Positions 1 to 13,128 of a stretch of 64,000 bases of DNA are shown here, piece after piece. Source of the stretch: Trifolium pratense (Eukaryota; Streptophyta; Magnoliopsida; Fabales; Fabaceae). The notes under the pieces were generated by a model that was not told the origin of the DNA, did no database searches, and saw only the letters and a list, made by a program, of their open reading frames with translations. The stretch spans positions 40,722,409-40,786,408 of the forward strand of contig NC_060065.1 in the NCBI RefSeq assembly GCF_020283565.1, written 5' to 3'. The position numbers and the translations under genes are program-made. Each line of letters opens with the position of its first letter. The first letter of the stretch is position 1.

Positions 1-1
1 A

Positions 2-616
2 GACAAAACCCAATTACAAAGATTTTTAGGAAGTTTGAATTATATTTCAGACTATTATAAAAATTTATCTAATGATACTGCCATTCTTTATAATAGGCTT
101 AAAAATAAGCCTGGTCCATGGACAGAGGCTCATACTAAGGCAGTCCAGAGGATTAAAACTAGGGTGAAATGCCTTCCTTGTTTATCTTTGGCTAATCCAA
201 AGTTGTTTAAAATAGTAGAAACTGATGCTTCTAATATTGGCTATGGAGGAATATTAAAACAAGTCAATCCTGAAACTAATAAAGAAGTTTTGGTGAGATT
301 CACCTCTGGTAAATGGAACCAGACTCAGTCGAAATATTCGACTATTAAGAAAGAAATGCTTTCTATTATTAAATGTATTTCGAAATTTCAAAGTGATTTA
401 TTAAATCAAAAATTTCTTTTAAGAATTGATTGTAGCTCTGCTAAATCAATCATTGAAAAGGATGTAAAAACCCTTGTAGCAAAACATATTTTTGCTAGTT
501 GGCAGGCTCAATTATCTGCTTTTGAATTTGATATTCAATATATTAAAGGAGAAAATAATTCTCTTGCTGATTATTTAACCCGTGAATTTTTGCAGGGTAA
601 TGACAACCCCTTATAG
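2..616 (+). CDS. Endogenous pararetrovirus polyprotein, C-terminal RT/RNase H end (partial)
   Basis: The frame is open from base 2, so the 5' part lies outside the window. It starts in the end of a reverse transcriptase (residues KTQLQRFLGSLNYI, typical of the RT thumb/connection of Caulimoviridae and Ty3/gypsy elements). It continues into an RNase H domain whose acidic catalytic positions are visible in order: the D of ETDAS, the E of TIKKEM, the D of LRIDCSS and the D of NSLADYLTRE. The LADYLTREF ending is characteristic of plant pararetroviral polyproteins. No stop or frameshift interrupts the 204 visible codons. The stop overlaps the start of the next ORF by 17 bases. A Ty3/gypsy element was considered, but no integrase follows and the downstream ORF plus promoter arrangement fits a pararetrovirus better. 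The copy is integrated and was probably never excised; whether it is expressed cannot be told. Confidence 0.85.
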   Translation, partial: DKTQLQRFLGSLNYISDYYKNLSNDTAILYNRLKNKPGPWTEAHTKAVQRIKTRVKCLPCLSLANPKLFKIVETDASNIGYGGILKQVNPETNKEVLVRFTSGKWNQTQSKYSTIKKEMLSIIKCISKFQSDLLNQKFLLRIDCSSAKSIIEKDVKTLVAKHIFASWQAQLSAFEFDIQYIKGENNSLADYLTREFLQGNDNPL

Positions 617-1931
617 GGGAAGAGGCCGAGGCCGTAATTCGGGCCGTGGCGGAAGAGGAGGTAACAATATGTTACCTTACCAGGAAACTAATATTCCCCT
701 AATAGGGGATTGGACCACAGTGGGAAAGCTCAGGCAATTGCCTGCCCCACCTAAGAAAGAAGATCAACCTTCTTCATCTTCAAATAAGATAATATCTTAC
801 AAAGAGATAATGGTTAATGAACCAAAGGAACAGGCATCTGAATATTTTGAAAATCCTGTTACCGAAAAAATAATTCATATTGATGACGAAGATTTATCAT
901 TAACCAGTATTGACGGATGGTCAATCAAAACAAGATATCTAGAATCCAGAGGATATGCTGGACTTCATGGTAAATCAAGACCAAATTTAGAGATATTGCT
1001 AACAGTTACTGAATCAGTAACTATAACACATTACTACCAGAATAATAACCCAGAAAGTTTTATAAACTTTAGTAAATGTCACATAAATAAAATTTTATTA
1101 CCAAGAGAATGGGGTCTAAATCCAAATGGTGAAAAGGCAATAAAAATTGCTGAAGGTAAATATATTTACTTTAATTATTGGGATTATATCCAGGCTTTTA
1201 CCCAAGCTTTCTATTACCAAAACCCGAAAAACAAACATTCTTGGTTTTTCTCGGTAAATCCAGAGATTGTGGACAAACCCATGCCAAATTGGTTTTTTAA
1301 CTGGTGGATCAAATTTGGTCCTTCTCTAGAGATCTTACCTAAGGAGGTAGGAGAATTATATACTCCATGGTGTGATAATAGCTCTTTAATATCAAAGATA
1401 GCTTCCAATAAGCTGATTACAGGACAATGTCCCTGTTTATTCTTTATTAAATTTCAAATTCCATGGATATGGAGATGGACAGTAACCATATCCAAAGATG
1501 AATTTAATATCCCCATTTTAGAAAGAAATTTCTTCTACAAATGGTGGACCAAGATGAGTTCTGAAGATATTCAGGATTTAATATCCAGGATAAAAATTGT
1601 TATCAATGAGGAAAAGGCCACAATTACAAAAGGTCATAGCCAACAGGACTCTATGGCTGGATTAAAAGATTATTTTCAAAGAAAATATCCAAAGGAATCA
1701 GAAGAAGAAATCATGGTCAGAATTTTGGACCATATGAAAACCCAGTTTTTCAATGTCTTTCCCTCAACAGTAAAAGGAGATAATATGTCTACTTCTTCCC
1801 AAGGATCAGTTGGGCAAAATATGTTTGAAGGCTTAGCTGGGGAATCTCAGCCAGAAGATGAACCTACCCAGGAAGACTTCTGGGATGCCATGATCCAGTC
1901 AGTAAGGACCAAGAAGGATAAGAGCCAGTAA
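600..1931 (+). CDS. Downstream ORF of endogenous pararetrovirus (florendovirus-like ORF2), function unknown
   Basis: This is an uninterrupted 443-codon frame beginning at the first ATG, base 600, inside the tail of the RT/RNase H frame. The in-frame triplet at 582 is GTG, so I chose 600. The N-terminus is Arg/Gly-rich (RGRGRGRNSGRGGRGG, about residues 6-21), an RGG-box type nucleic-acid-binding tract. A Pro/Ser-rich linker follows to about residue 70. A globular middle (about 100-330) is very rich in Trp and aromatic residues (WFFNWWIKFGP, IPWIWRW, FFYKWW). The C-terminal tail is acidic and hydrophilic and ends in KKDKSQ. From memory, endogenous florendoviruses can carry a second ORF of unknown function right after RT/RNase H; the placement here matches. 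A role as inclusion-body or translation transactivator protein is possible from position only. The lack of stops suggests a fairly young insertion. Confidence 0.7.
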   Translation: MTTPYRGRGRGRNSGRGGRGGNNMLPYQETNIPLIGDWTTVGKLRQLPAPPKKEDQPSSSSNKIISYKEIMVNEPKEQASEYFENPVTEKIIHIDDEDLSLTSIDGWSIKTRYLESRGYAGLHGKSRPNLEILLTVTESVTITHYYQNNNPESFINFSKCHINKILLPREWGLNPNGEKAIKIAEGKYIYFNYWDYIQAFTQAFYYQNPKNKHSWFFSVNPEIVDKPMPNWFFNWWIKFGPSLEILPKEVGELYTPWCDNSSLISKIASNKLITGQCPCLFFIKFQIPWIWRWTVTISKDEFNIPILERNFFYKWWTKMSSEDIQDLISRIKIVINEEKATITKGHSQQDSMAGLKDYFQRKYPKESEEEIMVRILDHMKTQFFNVFPSTVKGDNMSTSSQGSVGQNMFEGLAGESQPEDEPTQEDFWDAMIQSVRTKKDKSQ

Positions 1932-2094
1932 AAATAAAATTAACTGGTCAATAAGTTAATCATAATCTAGCTTAACACTGTTGTCGGCAAAACAAGACAA
2001 ATAGGTCTTTATCAACTTTATTAAAGTTTAATATGTCAGTTGTCCGTTTGTAATTTGTATTTTTTGCTTTTTTGATGCTTTTGTATGATAATGC

Positions 2095-2261
2095 GACAGA
2101 TGTGACGATGGGGCCCATTGAGCACCCGGCATTATCCCACTATCCTTTGTTTGGACAGCTGTAGGTTAATGTTACCTGTTACCGGATCAAATAGTGATCC
2201 CTTATTTGCCTATAAATAGAGGTATTCACCTCATTTGTAAATCATCAATATCAGAAATAAA
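2095..2261 (+). promoter_or_regulatory. Pararetrovirus-type promoter / transcript-start region
   Basis: After the second viral ORF lies a non-coding stretch with a TGACG motif (2103-2107, the core of as-1-like elements in caulimovirid promoters), a GGGCCC block, a strong TATA box TATAAATAG (2211-2219) and an AATAAA signal (2256-2261). TATA box and polyadenylation signal close together are expected where a terminally redundant viral RNA starts and ends. Motifs are seen; promoter function is inferred. Confidence 0.5.
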
Positions 2262-2397
2262 ATCTTATATTTCCTTCTTAAACTCATACTTTCTTAAACA
2301 ATTTCCCTACTTTACACCCGCTGCGATGGCACTGTAGCACTTCCGTCTTATTATAAAACATTACATACTTGTACTTCCGTCTTATTTCCCTACTTGT

Positions 2398-2400
<3 letters not shown>
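2262..2400. other. Junction between viral sequence and microsatellite
   Basis: Likely end of the viral non-coding region and the transition to host DNA. The string CTTCCGTCTTATT occurs twice (about 2340 and 2374), a short direct repeat. No ORF is supported here. Confidence 0.35.

Positions 2401-2478
<78 letters not shown>
2401..2478. repeat. (TA)n microsatellite, 39 units
   Basis: Uninterrupted TA dinucleotide run of 78 bp immediately downstream of the viral segment. TA-rich simple repeats are a described neighbourhood of endogenous pararetroviruses in plants, so this may mark the integration site. The reading frame through it is an artefact. Confidence 0.95.
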
Positions 2479-2481
<3 letters not shown>

Positions 2482-2879
2482 AATAGGTACTACCATCGGA
2501 GATGGTATTAGATTTCTAAAATTGTATAAATAAAATAAAAATAGCCCATTAATGCTAATCTAGTAAAAATATAAAAAAATTGTTAGATCAAACCTTATAA
2601 GTTCAACCCCAATTCTATCATTTGTCTGTATGTGTTTTCATCCCATTTCATCTATCTACCGAAACAAAAACAAAAAATTGAGGCAAGACATAACTTTGTA
2701 AGATGGAAAATGAAAGAAGATGATAATTCAATCAGAAAGTCAGTGGGAGATGTAACATCGAACAAATTCGACATATGTGGTTGAATTGCAATCAGTAAAA
2801 TTTAGTATAATCACATAATTATATGCATGTATCAAAACATTATCTCAAAAGAGTGGTTCCAAAATATCGACTCAATTTC

Positions 2880-2910
<31 letters not shown>

Positions 2911-3158
2911 TTCTTTTTTACGTAAAAAACTTTGTAGACATCTCATAGAGTAACAATAGCCTGCTTTTTCTATATGGTATATGCTGTTGTAGTCGTCAAT
3001 ATTATTTTAATATATATTGGGCAAGAGTTTAGTTACTATTAACTCATAGTTTAGTTTTATTTTACATAAAGATCTTGAATGAAAAAAACATTTAATTTAG
3101 CCAAATCGACATTTATTAGTGGAGTTAAAATTAACCAACAATGGATTGGTCAAAATCG
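2479..3158. other. AT-rich intergenic DNA with poly-T tract
   Basis: No coding signal. A pure T tract of about 26 bases lies around 2887-2912. Nothing else is recognisable. Confidence 0.5.
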
Positions 3159-3296
3159 TAAGGGTTTTGGTCTCCTTAAGTGTGTGGTCAGGAGTTTGAT
3201 TATTGGCTCATGCGTATGGAAAAAATTCGGTTGGGATGGAAGAACCACCTTTTGTGCCCTACAGATTCCCCGACGAAGATTAATTCGTAATCTAGT
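3159..3296 (+). repeat. tRNA-related SINE-like fragment
   Basis: The block GTGGTCAGGAGTTTGATTAT resembles a degenerate Pol III B box in the context usual for legume tRNA-derived SINEs (a 'variable-locus' repeat with 'ggctcatgcgtatgg' after the box). The short ORF across it is incidental. Assigned from general resemblance only. Confidence 0.4.
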
Positions 3297-3409
3297 TTGA
3301 ATTATGACTAAGCCACCAAATTAGGTCTAGTGGTGAAAGATTTGAATAATATGCGCGAGATATTGTCACCGACTCCATTGTAAAAAAATAAATAAATTGA
3401 ATTATGACT
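3297..3409 (+). mobile_element. Short SINE insertion with 13-bp target duplication
   Basis: An 87-bp insert (3310-3396) contains an A-box-like GGTCTAGTGGTGAAAGA and ends in an A-rich tail. It is flanked by the perfect direct repeat TTGAATTATGACT at 3297-3309 and 3397-3409. The A-rich tail plus a long target duplication is the signature of LINE-driven retroposition. The element is short, so it is a truncated SINE. Confidence 0.65.
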
Positions 3410-4216
3410 TAAACATATGAATTTAATTTAGATGCACCGGCAATATAAAATTATTTTACACATGCATCCAAATATCCAATAATACATCGATACATCATAT
3501 ATGGCATTTAAAAACACGTGATGTTGTCACATTCATTAAATGATGTGGCAACACATCATTAGATGTATGTGTAAAGAATTTTTACACCGAGAGTCCAACA
3601 CAATTAAACTCTAAACATAAATGATGATGAAAGTAATTAAATTCCATGTAGTTAAAAATTGAGTGATAGTAAAACATATTCTATCATTATTATCTATAAG
3701 CATAGTCATGTTGTATCCGTTGGCAAATCCACTTGTATTATTATCACATATCATGGGCAATAATATGCACTATTCTTTCAAGTTTTCGAGACTCCTCTAA
3801 ACATATATGACAAAGATATATATAGAAACAAAATAATTTCACATTATAATTTTTATTGACTAGTATATTTTCTTTTCATATTTAGAGATGAGGATGATGA
3901 TATGAAGAAAAGAAAGAAAAATTGTTTGAAACACACAAATTGTTTGTGGCTAAAAACCACCTCACTTTGTTGATGAGATTTGGTTCAAAATAATACTCAC
4001 CTCCAAAAGCTCATCCACTTGAAAAAAATTCTTTCTTCATTCACGTTACAACAAAATTTTGAGGCCCCCTCTTTATTTTGTCTTTTTTCTCAACACATAT
4101 TTATCAAACTGTTGCTATTTTTCACTTCATTATTACATTTCAATAATTTCTCCCTAAGGAGCTTCTCTCCATTGGTTCCTTTGCATGCATTTTCTTGCTT
4201 AGTTTTGGAAACTAAG
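3410..4216. other. Upstream region of the glycolate oxidase gene, including probable 5'UTR exon
   Basis: Presumed promoter and first non-coding exon. A TATATATAG string lies at about 3817-3825. Pyrimidine-rich sequence from about 4030 to 4210 looks like transcribed leader, ending at a good donor (AAG|GTTTGT, boundary 4216/4217). The transcription start cannot be fixed from sequence. The 92-codon ORF at 3980-4258 has no family resemblance. Confidence 0.4.
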
Positions 4217-5110
4217 GTTTGTTTTTTTACTTTTCCATCAATTATGTGCACTAGTTAGTTTGTTTCCATGTTGGCCTTTTATATTCATGCTTCTTTGTGA
4301 CACACTCTATAGAAGACGTGATGATTGAAGAGTAGTGTTTGAGTGTATGAATGTTCAGTTTTATATTTGGTTAATCATGTTTTGTGGTTAGACAACTCAT
4401 AACACCGATCATCTACGCCTCTCGGCCGAACTCTGGATTATCAGAATCTCTTCCTCGTAAAAACATGAGGATTAAGATAAACTATATATGATTGACTTGG
4501 TTTGTTTTTGATAGATTTTTTTAAGTATATATGTTGAACTATTGAGAATTGTACCAAATAAGAAAAATCCATTATAATTATGAGACATATATATTTTTTT
4601 ACATTTCTTCTACTCCTACTATTTTTTGTTTGTTGTCCTTATCCCTACGGTTCCGGAGGAAAGAGTCTATAGTAATCCGGAGTTTGACCGAGAGGTAAAT
4701 AAAGTTTTACTAATGATTGTTCAGTTAGAGCTCAAACTCAGATAGTTCCGATGGATTCCATCTTGAAGCATATTAACCGCTTGAGTTCAACCACTTCGTT
4801 TAGCTCTACTAGTCTTGTTCTATATTATTAATTTCAAATTGAAATTCAATATTGTTACATCCAAAGTGTTTAGTTCTCTATTTACTGTCCCAAATCTAGA
4901 AACTTTAGATTTTTATCACTGAAACCATCCTCAAAATTATATTAGTATTACAAAATTATTAGCTGATTATGATGAAAGAGTTGATAGCTAAAAACCTATG
5001 ATTGACACTTAAGATTGATAGCGTCGGTGTCTATGTGTCTGTGTCGTGTTTGTGTAAATGCTTCATAGCTAAAAACATGGTTTTTTTATGTAAACGTTGA
5101 TAACTTGCAG
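4217..5110 (+). other. Probable 5'UTR intron of the glycolate oxidase gene
   Basis: A clear 3' splice site (TAACTTGCAG ending at 5110) lies 37 bases before the start codon, so the leader is spliced. The best upstream donor is GTTTGT at 4217, giving an intron of about 894 bp. The acceptor is well supported, the donor is a guess. Confidence 0.45.
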
Positions 5111-5147
5111 GATTGCTTAAGGCCGATATCAACAAACACCGTTGAAA

Positions 5148-8898
<3,751 letters not shown>

Positions 8899-9147
8899 AA
8901 AACTTAATCTCATCATTTGAGCTAAGTTTATTAATTAATGTACAATTAATGAGGAAACAGTTCCAAACTTGTTCTTATCTTGTCATCTTTTGCTTTTAAA
9001 GAGAACTCATTTATGGTTTTCATATATTTGTAAAACTACATGCTTTCTCTGTATGGATAATATTATATATAGTTGTGTGGCTACTCTGCTACATTCACTC
9101 ATTGTATATTCTTTTCATTTTCTTTTCAAATTATAAAATCAATGTTG

Positions 9148-9153
9148 AATAAA
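9148..9153 (+). terminator. Candidate polyadenylation signal, glycolate oxidase gene
   Basis: AATAAA 250 bases after the stop codon. Plant signals are loose, so this is only a candidate. Confidence 0.35.
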
Positions 9154-9960
9154 ATAGATGTTGTTAGTTCTTACTTCTTCCTAAGGGAATGAGAAAGAGT
9201 ACTATACACGAGTATGGGAACGGATATCCTCACCACGCGACTGATACTATTTTGTTATGTATGTACTCATTTTAGTGGCATTCATCGTGCTCAATCCAAT
9301 CTTAGAAGAGCTTAACACAAACTATTCATTTTTGAAAAAGCTCAATGTTTAATTATTTTTGCTCCATCTCAGTTGACGAAACAGAGAAAAAAAATTATTA
9401 TCCCTACAATACATAAAAATATTATATGAAAACTCGTAAATTCGCTTTTTTTAATTTTTATAGTTTAAAAACATTTTTTAAGAATGATATTATATTTTTG
9501 GTTTAAATATTACATTGATCCCTGTATATTCCCGTTTTTTTTGTTTTAGTCCCTGTATGTTTTTTTTTTTAAAAAAAAGTCCCTGAATGTCCAATTCCTT
9601 TTGGTTTTCGTCCCTCACTTCTCAAAAATGCTGATGTGGCTAACGGCATGAGATATGACATGTTGACGTGGCAAATGAAGGACCAAAACAAAAAAAAATA
9701 TTTAATGAAGGACCAAAACCAAAAAAACAAAATTCCTAAAATAATTTTTTTTTAAAAAAAACAATTTTTTACTTTAAAAAAAACCAATTTTTTTCAAATA
9801 GAAAACAAAATTTAATATATATATATATATATAAGAGTGTTAAAATTTAAAATCCATAAGTCAATAGTGTAAAAACTTGTTCACGGTGTACTAAAAATGG
9901 TTTAAGACATGCTAAAAAACCTGGCTATAATGACAGTGTGCTTAAAATTGCACATCAACT

Positions 9961-10250
9961 TATGCCCCGTTTGAATTAGCTTATTTTTGAGTTTATGCAA
10001 ACAGCTTATGCAATTTTTATGTATTACTCCATTCGTTTCAAATTACTTGACATTTTAGAAAAAAAAATAATATTAAGAAAGTGTATTTTTGCACCTTATT
10101 TTCCTATTATAAATTTATTTTAATTCATTAATAGGGAGTATTATAAGTTTGTCAAGGTAGTTTATGATAAAATAGCTTATAAAATACAATTTTCACTAGT
10201 GTGAACTTATAAAATAGCATAAAAATTAATTTATATTGTATAAGAGGAGC
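9961..10250. repeat. AGCTTATG-type repeat interrupted by a Stowaway MITE
   Basis: Begins 'gccccgtttgaattagctta' and ends near 'ttatattgtataag'. It matches 56327-56485, which lacks the insertion present here at 10027-10138. Confidence 0.65.
10027..10138. mobile_element. Stowaway-like MITE (112 bp) with TA duplication
   Basis: Starts CTCCATTCGTTTCAAATTAC and ends AATAGGGAG, flanked by TA (10025-10026) and TA (10139-10140). Removing the element plus one TA gives ATGTATTATTATAAG, matching the uninterrupted homologous repeat near 56325-56345. The empty site confirms the boundaries. Confidence 0.8.
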
Positions 10251-10632
10251 AAAATTCGAATGAAACTTATCATTTTTTGGGTTTTACTATTCAGATGAAC
10301 AATTTTAGAGGAGCAAAATTCTTTAAAAAAAACATGGATCGGCCAATTGGAATGTATTGTAAAATCAAGATAGAAAACACATTTTGATAGAATCTCCCCA
10401 ATGATGTGGTTTCTTGACCAGTTCAATTAGCAACTCTATTATATTTGAACGGTCAAGGAACAATAACATGTAAATCTTACTTGCAGAGACAAAAATTAAA
10501 AGGAATTGGATATGCAGGGACTGTTTTAAAAAAAAACATACAGGGACTAAAACAAAAAAATCGGGAACTTACAGGGACTAATGTGATATTTAAGCCAAAA
10601 AAAAAAAACCTCAAGGTTGTAACTTGATCATG

Positions 10633-12257
10633 TATGTTGCACGGGTGCGAGTACGGTACTGGTATCCGGTACGAGGTACGTCATTTTTTGAAAAACTAAG
10701 GTACGGGTACGTCCTTATAATTTTTTTAAAATATAATTATATATATTAAATAATAGAATTATATCGTTAAAACAAATAATTAAACATAAAAATATCACAT
10801 CACACTTTAAAAATAATTTAAATTGTTCGAAACATCAAAATATGAAATTAAAAAGCAATTAGCTCAAAAAGAGTTAATGATTTCCCTCTTCATCATCACT
10901 AAAAAGAGCGACCTCAAGTTAGGTTCACCGCGAGAAAGACTAGCAATTTCAAGAATATCAACTATATATTAAATAAATTTCATTCATCTCTACGAATATC
11001 CCACATTTTTGTTGCACTTTCATTATAAGTATTACTATTTCTCTTTCTCGAGAGAAGATGAAGATTGCTATGAATAAAAACTAGATAGTTGATACTTTGT
11101 TATTGTTTTTTAGTAGTAGTTACTACTTTTAGGGCCCGTTTGGTGCGCAGGATAACATAGTGACAGGATAGGATATAAAACAGGATAAGGATAGGATATG
11201 ATAACAGCAGGATAACAGTTATACTCGGTTATCATATCTTGTGTTTGGTGTACACAAGATAACAAACATGATAACTATTATATTTTGTTTTTAATACATA
11301 CTTGCTCATAATAATATGATAAGATATATAACATATTTAATTGACAAAATTACTCTTGTAAAACAATTATTATTTTTTAAAAATTATTTTGTAATACTTT
11401 GAATTTTATAAATAAAAAATATAAATAAGTAATCAAATAACTTTATATAATTTAAAATAAAAATCATGAGAAAATAATCAAGTTTAATTTTTTATATGAA
11501 TCATGATCAAATAAATAACTCAATAATATATACATGTTAGATAAGCCAAATAAATATATGATATATGTCATACGTAAATAATAAAACTACTATTGCAAAA
11601 GAATTATATTTAATTTTTTATAAAATTTAAATTAATATCCCTATTTGTCAATTTTTTAATAATCATTTTACTTTAAAATATTATAATTTTAGTAAAATTT
11701 TGATTTTTTAGAATATATAAATTACAAAATTACCCCTGTGAGAAAATCACATATATATTTAAAAATTAATTATTTTATTATTTATATTTTATTAATTTTA
11801 TTTTATGTATTTTAAAATATATTTTATAAAATAAATCAGTAATTTTTTTTTCTTATCATATCCTGCTGGTAATTAACCCAGCTCAAATTCAGGATAAGAA
11901 TTATAACTAGAGAGACAGGATAGGATAAGCTTCAGGATTAACTTATCATATCCTGCTGTATCACCAAACACTGGATTGCGGCAGGATATGATACAGTTAT
12001 CATATCATGTCTCTTATCCTGTGCACCAAACGGGCCCTTATATTATAAACAAATAAAAAACTTAATTCTTCCTATAAAAAATACTAATAAAAGAAAAATT
12101 GTGTTTTTTTTTTATTGGTGTACCACGCGTGTATACCACACGCGTAACCATTGCAAAAAAAACTAGGTACGGCGTTGGTGCGTACCGGGGGAGTACCATA
12201 CGCGTACCGGTACCCGGTACTGGTACTCTGTCCAAAATGGAGTACCCATGCAACATA
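10633..12257. mobile_element. GTACGGGTACG-rich inverted-repeat element, host of a Harbinger insertion
   Basis: Left end TATGTTGCACGGGTGC and right end (other strand) TATGTTGCATGGGTAC match at 14 of 16 positions. Each is followed inward by clustered GGTACGGGTACG/GTACCGGTACG motifs. Superfamily unknown: no convincing target duplication was found. The core is interrupted by the element at 11132-12037. Overlapping ORFs at the right end (12062-12442) on both strands only reflect the repetitive GC-rich end. Confidence 0.6.
11132..12037. mobile_element. PIF/Harbinger-type non-autonomous element, TTA target duplication
   Basis: Terminal inverted repeats start GGGCCCGTTTGGTGC at both ends, flanked by TTA at 11129-11131 and 12038-12040; a 3-bp TTA/TAA duplication is the PIF/Harbinger hallmark. 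Just inside both ends lie many copies of CAGGATAA/GGATATGATAA, a subterminal repeat array of the kind transposases bind. The 906-bp element has an AT-rich interior with no ORF. Confidence 0.85.
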
Positions 12258-12850
12258 TTGAACGAATTTATTGATGTTGCACCCACAAAGTATAGAAAGT
12301 ACCAAACATTGGGAGCTACCCGGGGAAGAGTTAGGAACAGGAACAAGGAGAAGCGAGAACCACTTAAATAGAGGAATCGATTGTATTTCTTCATTGGAAA
12401 CATGGTCAACCATAAATTATTATTTTCACTATTCTTCATCAACCGATGCAGAAAATTTAACCTATCTTACTAATAATAAAAAAAAGGGGGTGAGATAGGC
12501 GACACGTAGCTTGCTTCCAAGCAGGCCGCGAGGAATCAAGAGATCTTTGTCAGTGCTGAATTGGATCTCGGATGACGGAAAAAGGCGCCCACTTGAGATT
12601 CTTTTAGTAAAACGCACTCACTCCAACAACGTACCTTTTGCATGATGGGAAAGAGATCATGTTCTCTCCGGTTAATATTTTTATTGGATATGGTAAATTG
12701 TAGATCCCATATCCATCTAATGTTTTTTGGTCTGATGAATTGTGCATGCAAAAAAGAGATGGATGATTGAGATAAGACTGGATGAAAAATTTACAGGAGA
12801 GGATCTATTCTCGTGGGAAGCTATCTATAAAACCACAATAATTTTATTCT
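12258..12850. other. Unassigned spacer
   Basis: Contains 'gatgttgcaccca' at about 12273, echoing the end of the preceding element. Otherwise no gene or repeat boundary is recognisable. Short ORFs lack coding features. Confidence 0.4.
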
Positions 12851-13128
12851 TGTTATGAATAATAATATGTAATGAATGTTCATTATTGTGTAGGTTTTCT
12901 TGTCCCTTAAATGTGTCCTATAAATAGGACCCCTTTATTACAATGTAATGCACACTTGTGAATAGAATAATACAAAGTCTATTCCTTTCTCTTCTCTTCT
13001 TCTTCTTCTTCTTCTTCTTCTTCTTCTTCTTCTTCTTCTTCTTCTTCTTCTTCTTCTTCTTCTTCTTCTTCTTCTTCTTCTTCTTCTTCTTCCATATTAT
13101 TGTTCATACTTAGAAATAGTTCATAACA
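12851..13128 (+). mobile_element. LTR of a Ty1/copia-like retrotransposon
   Basis: Bounded by the inverted termini TGTTATGAA and TTCATAACA (TG...CA). It has a TATA box (CTATAAATAGG, about 12920) and a following transcript-start/polyadenylation-like region 'gaatagaataatacaaag'. Directly after the LTR comes TGTTATCAGCACGA, in the position of a primer-binding site, so this is a 5' LTR rather than a clean solo LTR. No second LTR was found downstream. Confidence 0.65.
12996..13092. repeat. (TTC)n microsatellite, about 32 units, inside the LTR
   Basis: Near-perfect TTC/CTT trinucleotide run of about 97 bp, preceded by a less regular pyrimidine stretch. It expands the U5 part of the LTR. Confidence 0.95.

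Larger units (their letters stand above)
9500..10596. mobile_element. Long-TIR foldback element (Mutator-like MITE family, GGYTTAAATAT ends)
   Basis: The left arm starts GGTTTAAATATTACATTGAT and the right arm read on the other strand starts GGCTTAAATATCACATTAGT. Both go on for about 100 bases with 'gtccctgtatgt' and 'ccaattccttttg' blocks in the same order. Length about 1.1 kb. No clear 9-bp target duplication remains. The interior holds a second repeat and a Stowaway insertion. No coding capacity. Confidence 0.75.

Noticed and set aside
2284..2496. 70-codon minus-strand frame
   Set aside because: It is translated TA microsatellite (alternating Tyr/Ile).
12062..12442. Overlapping 60-126-codon ORFs on both strands
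   Set aside because: They arise from the GGTACGGGTACG-rich end of a transposon; no family resemblance and several frames open at once.
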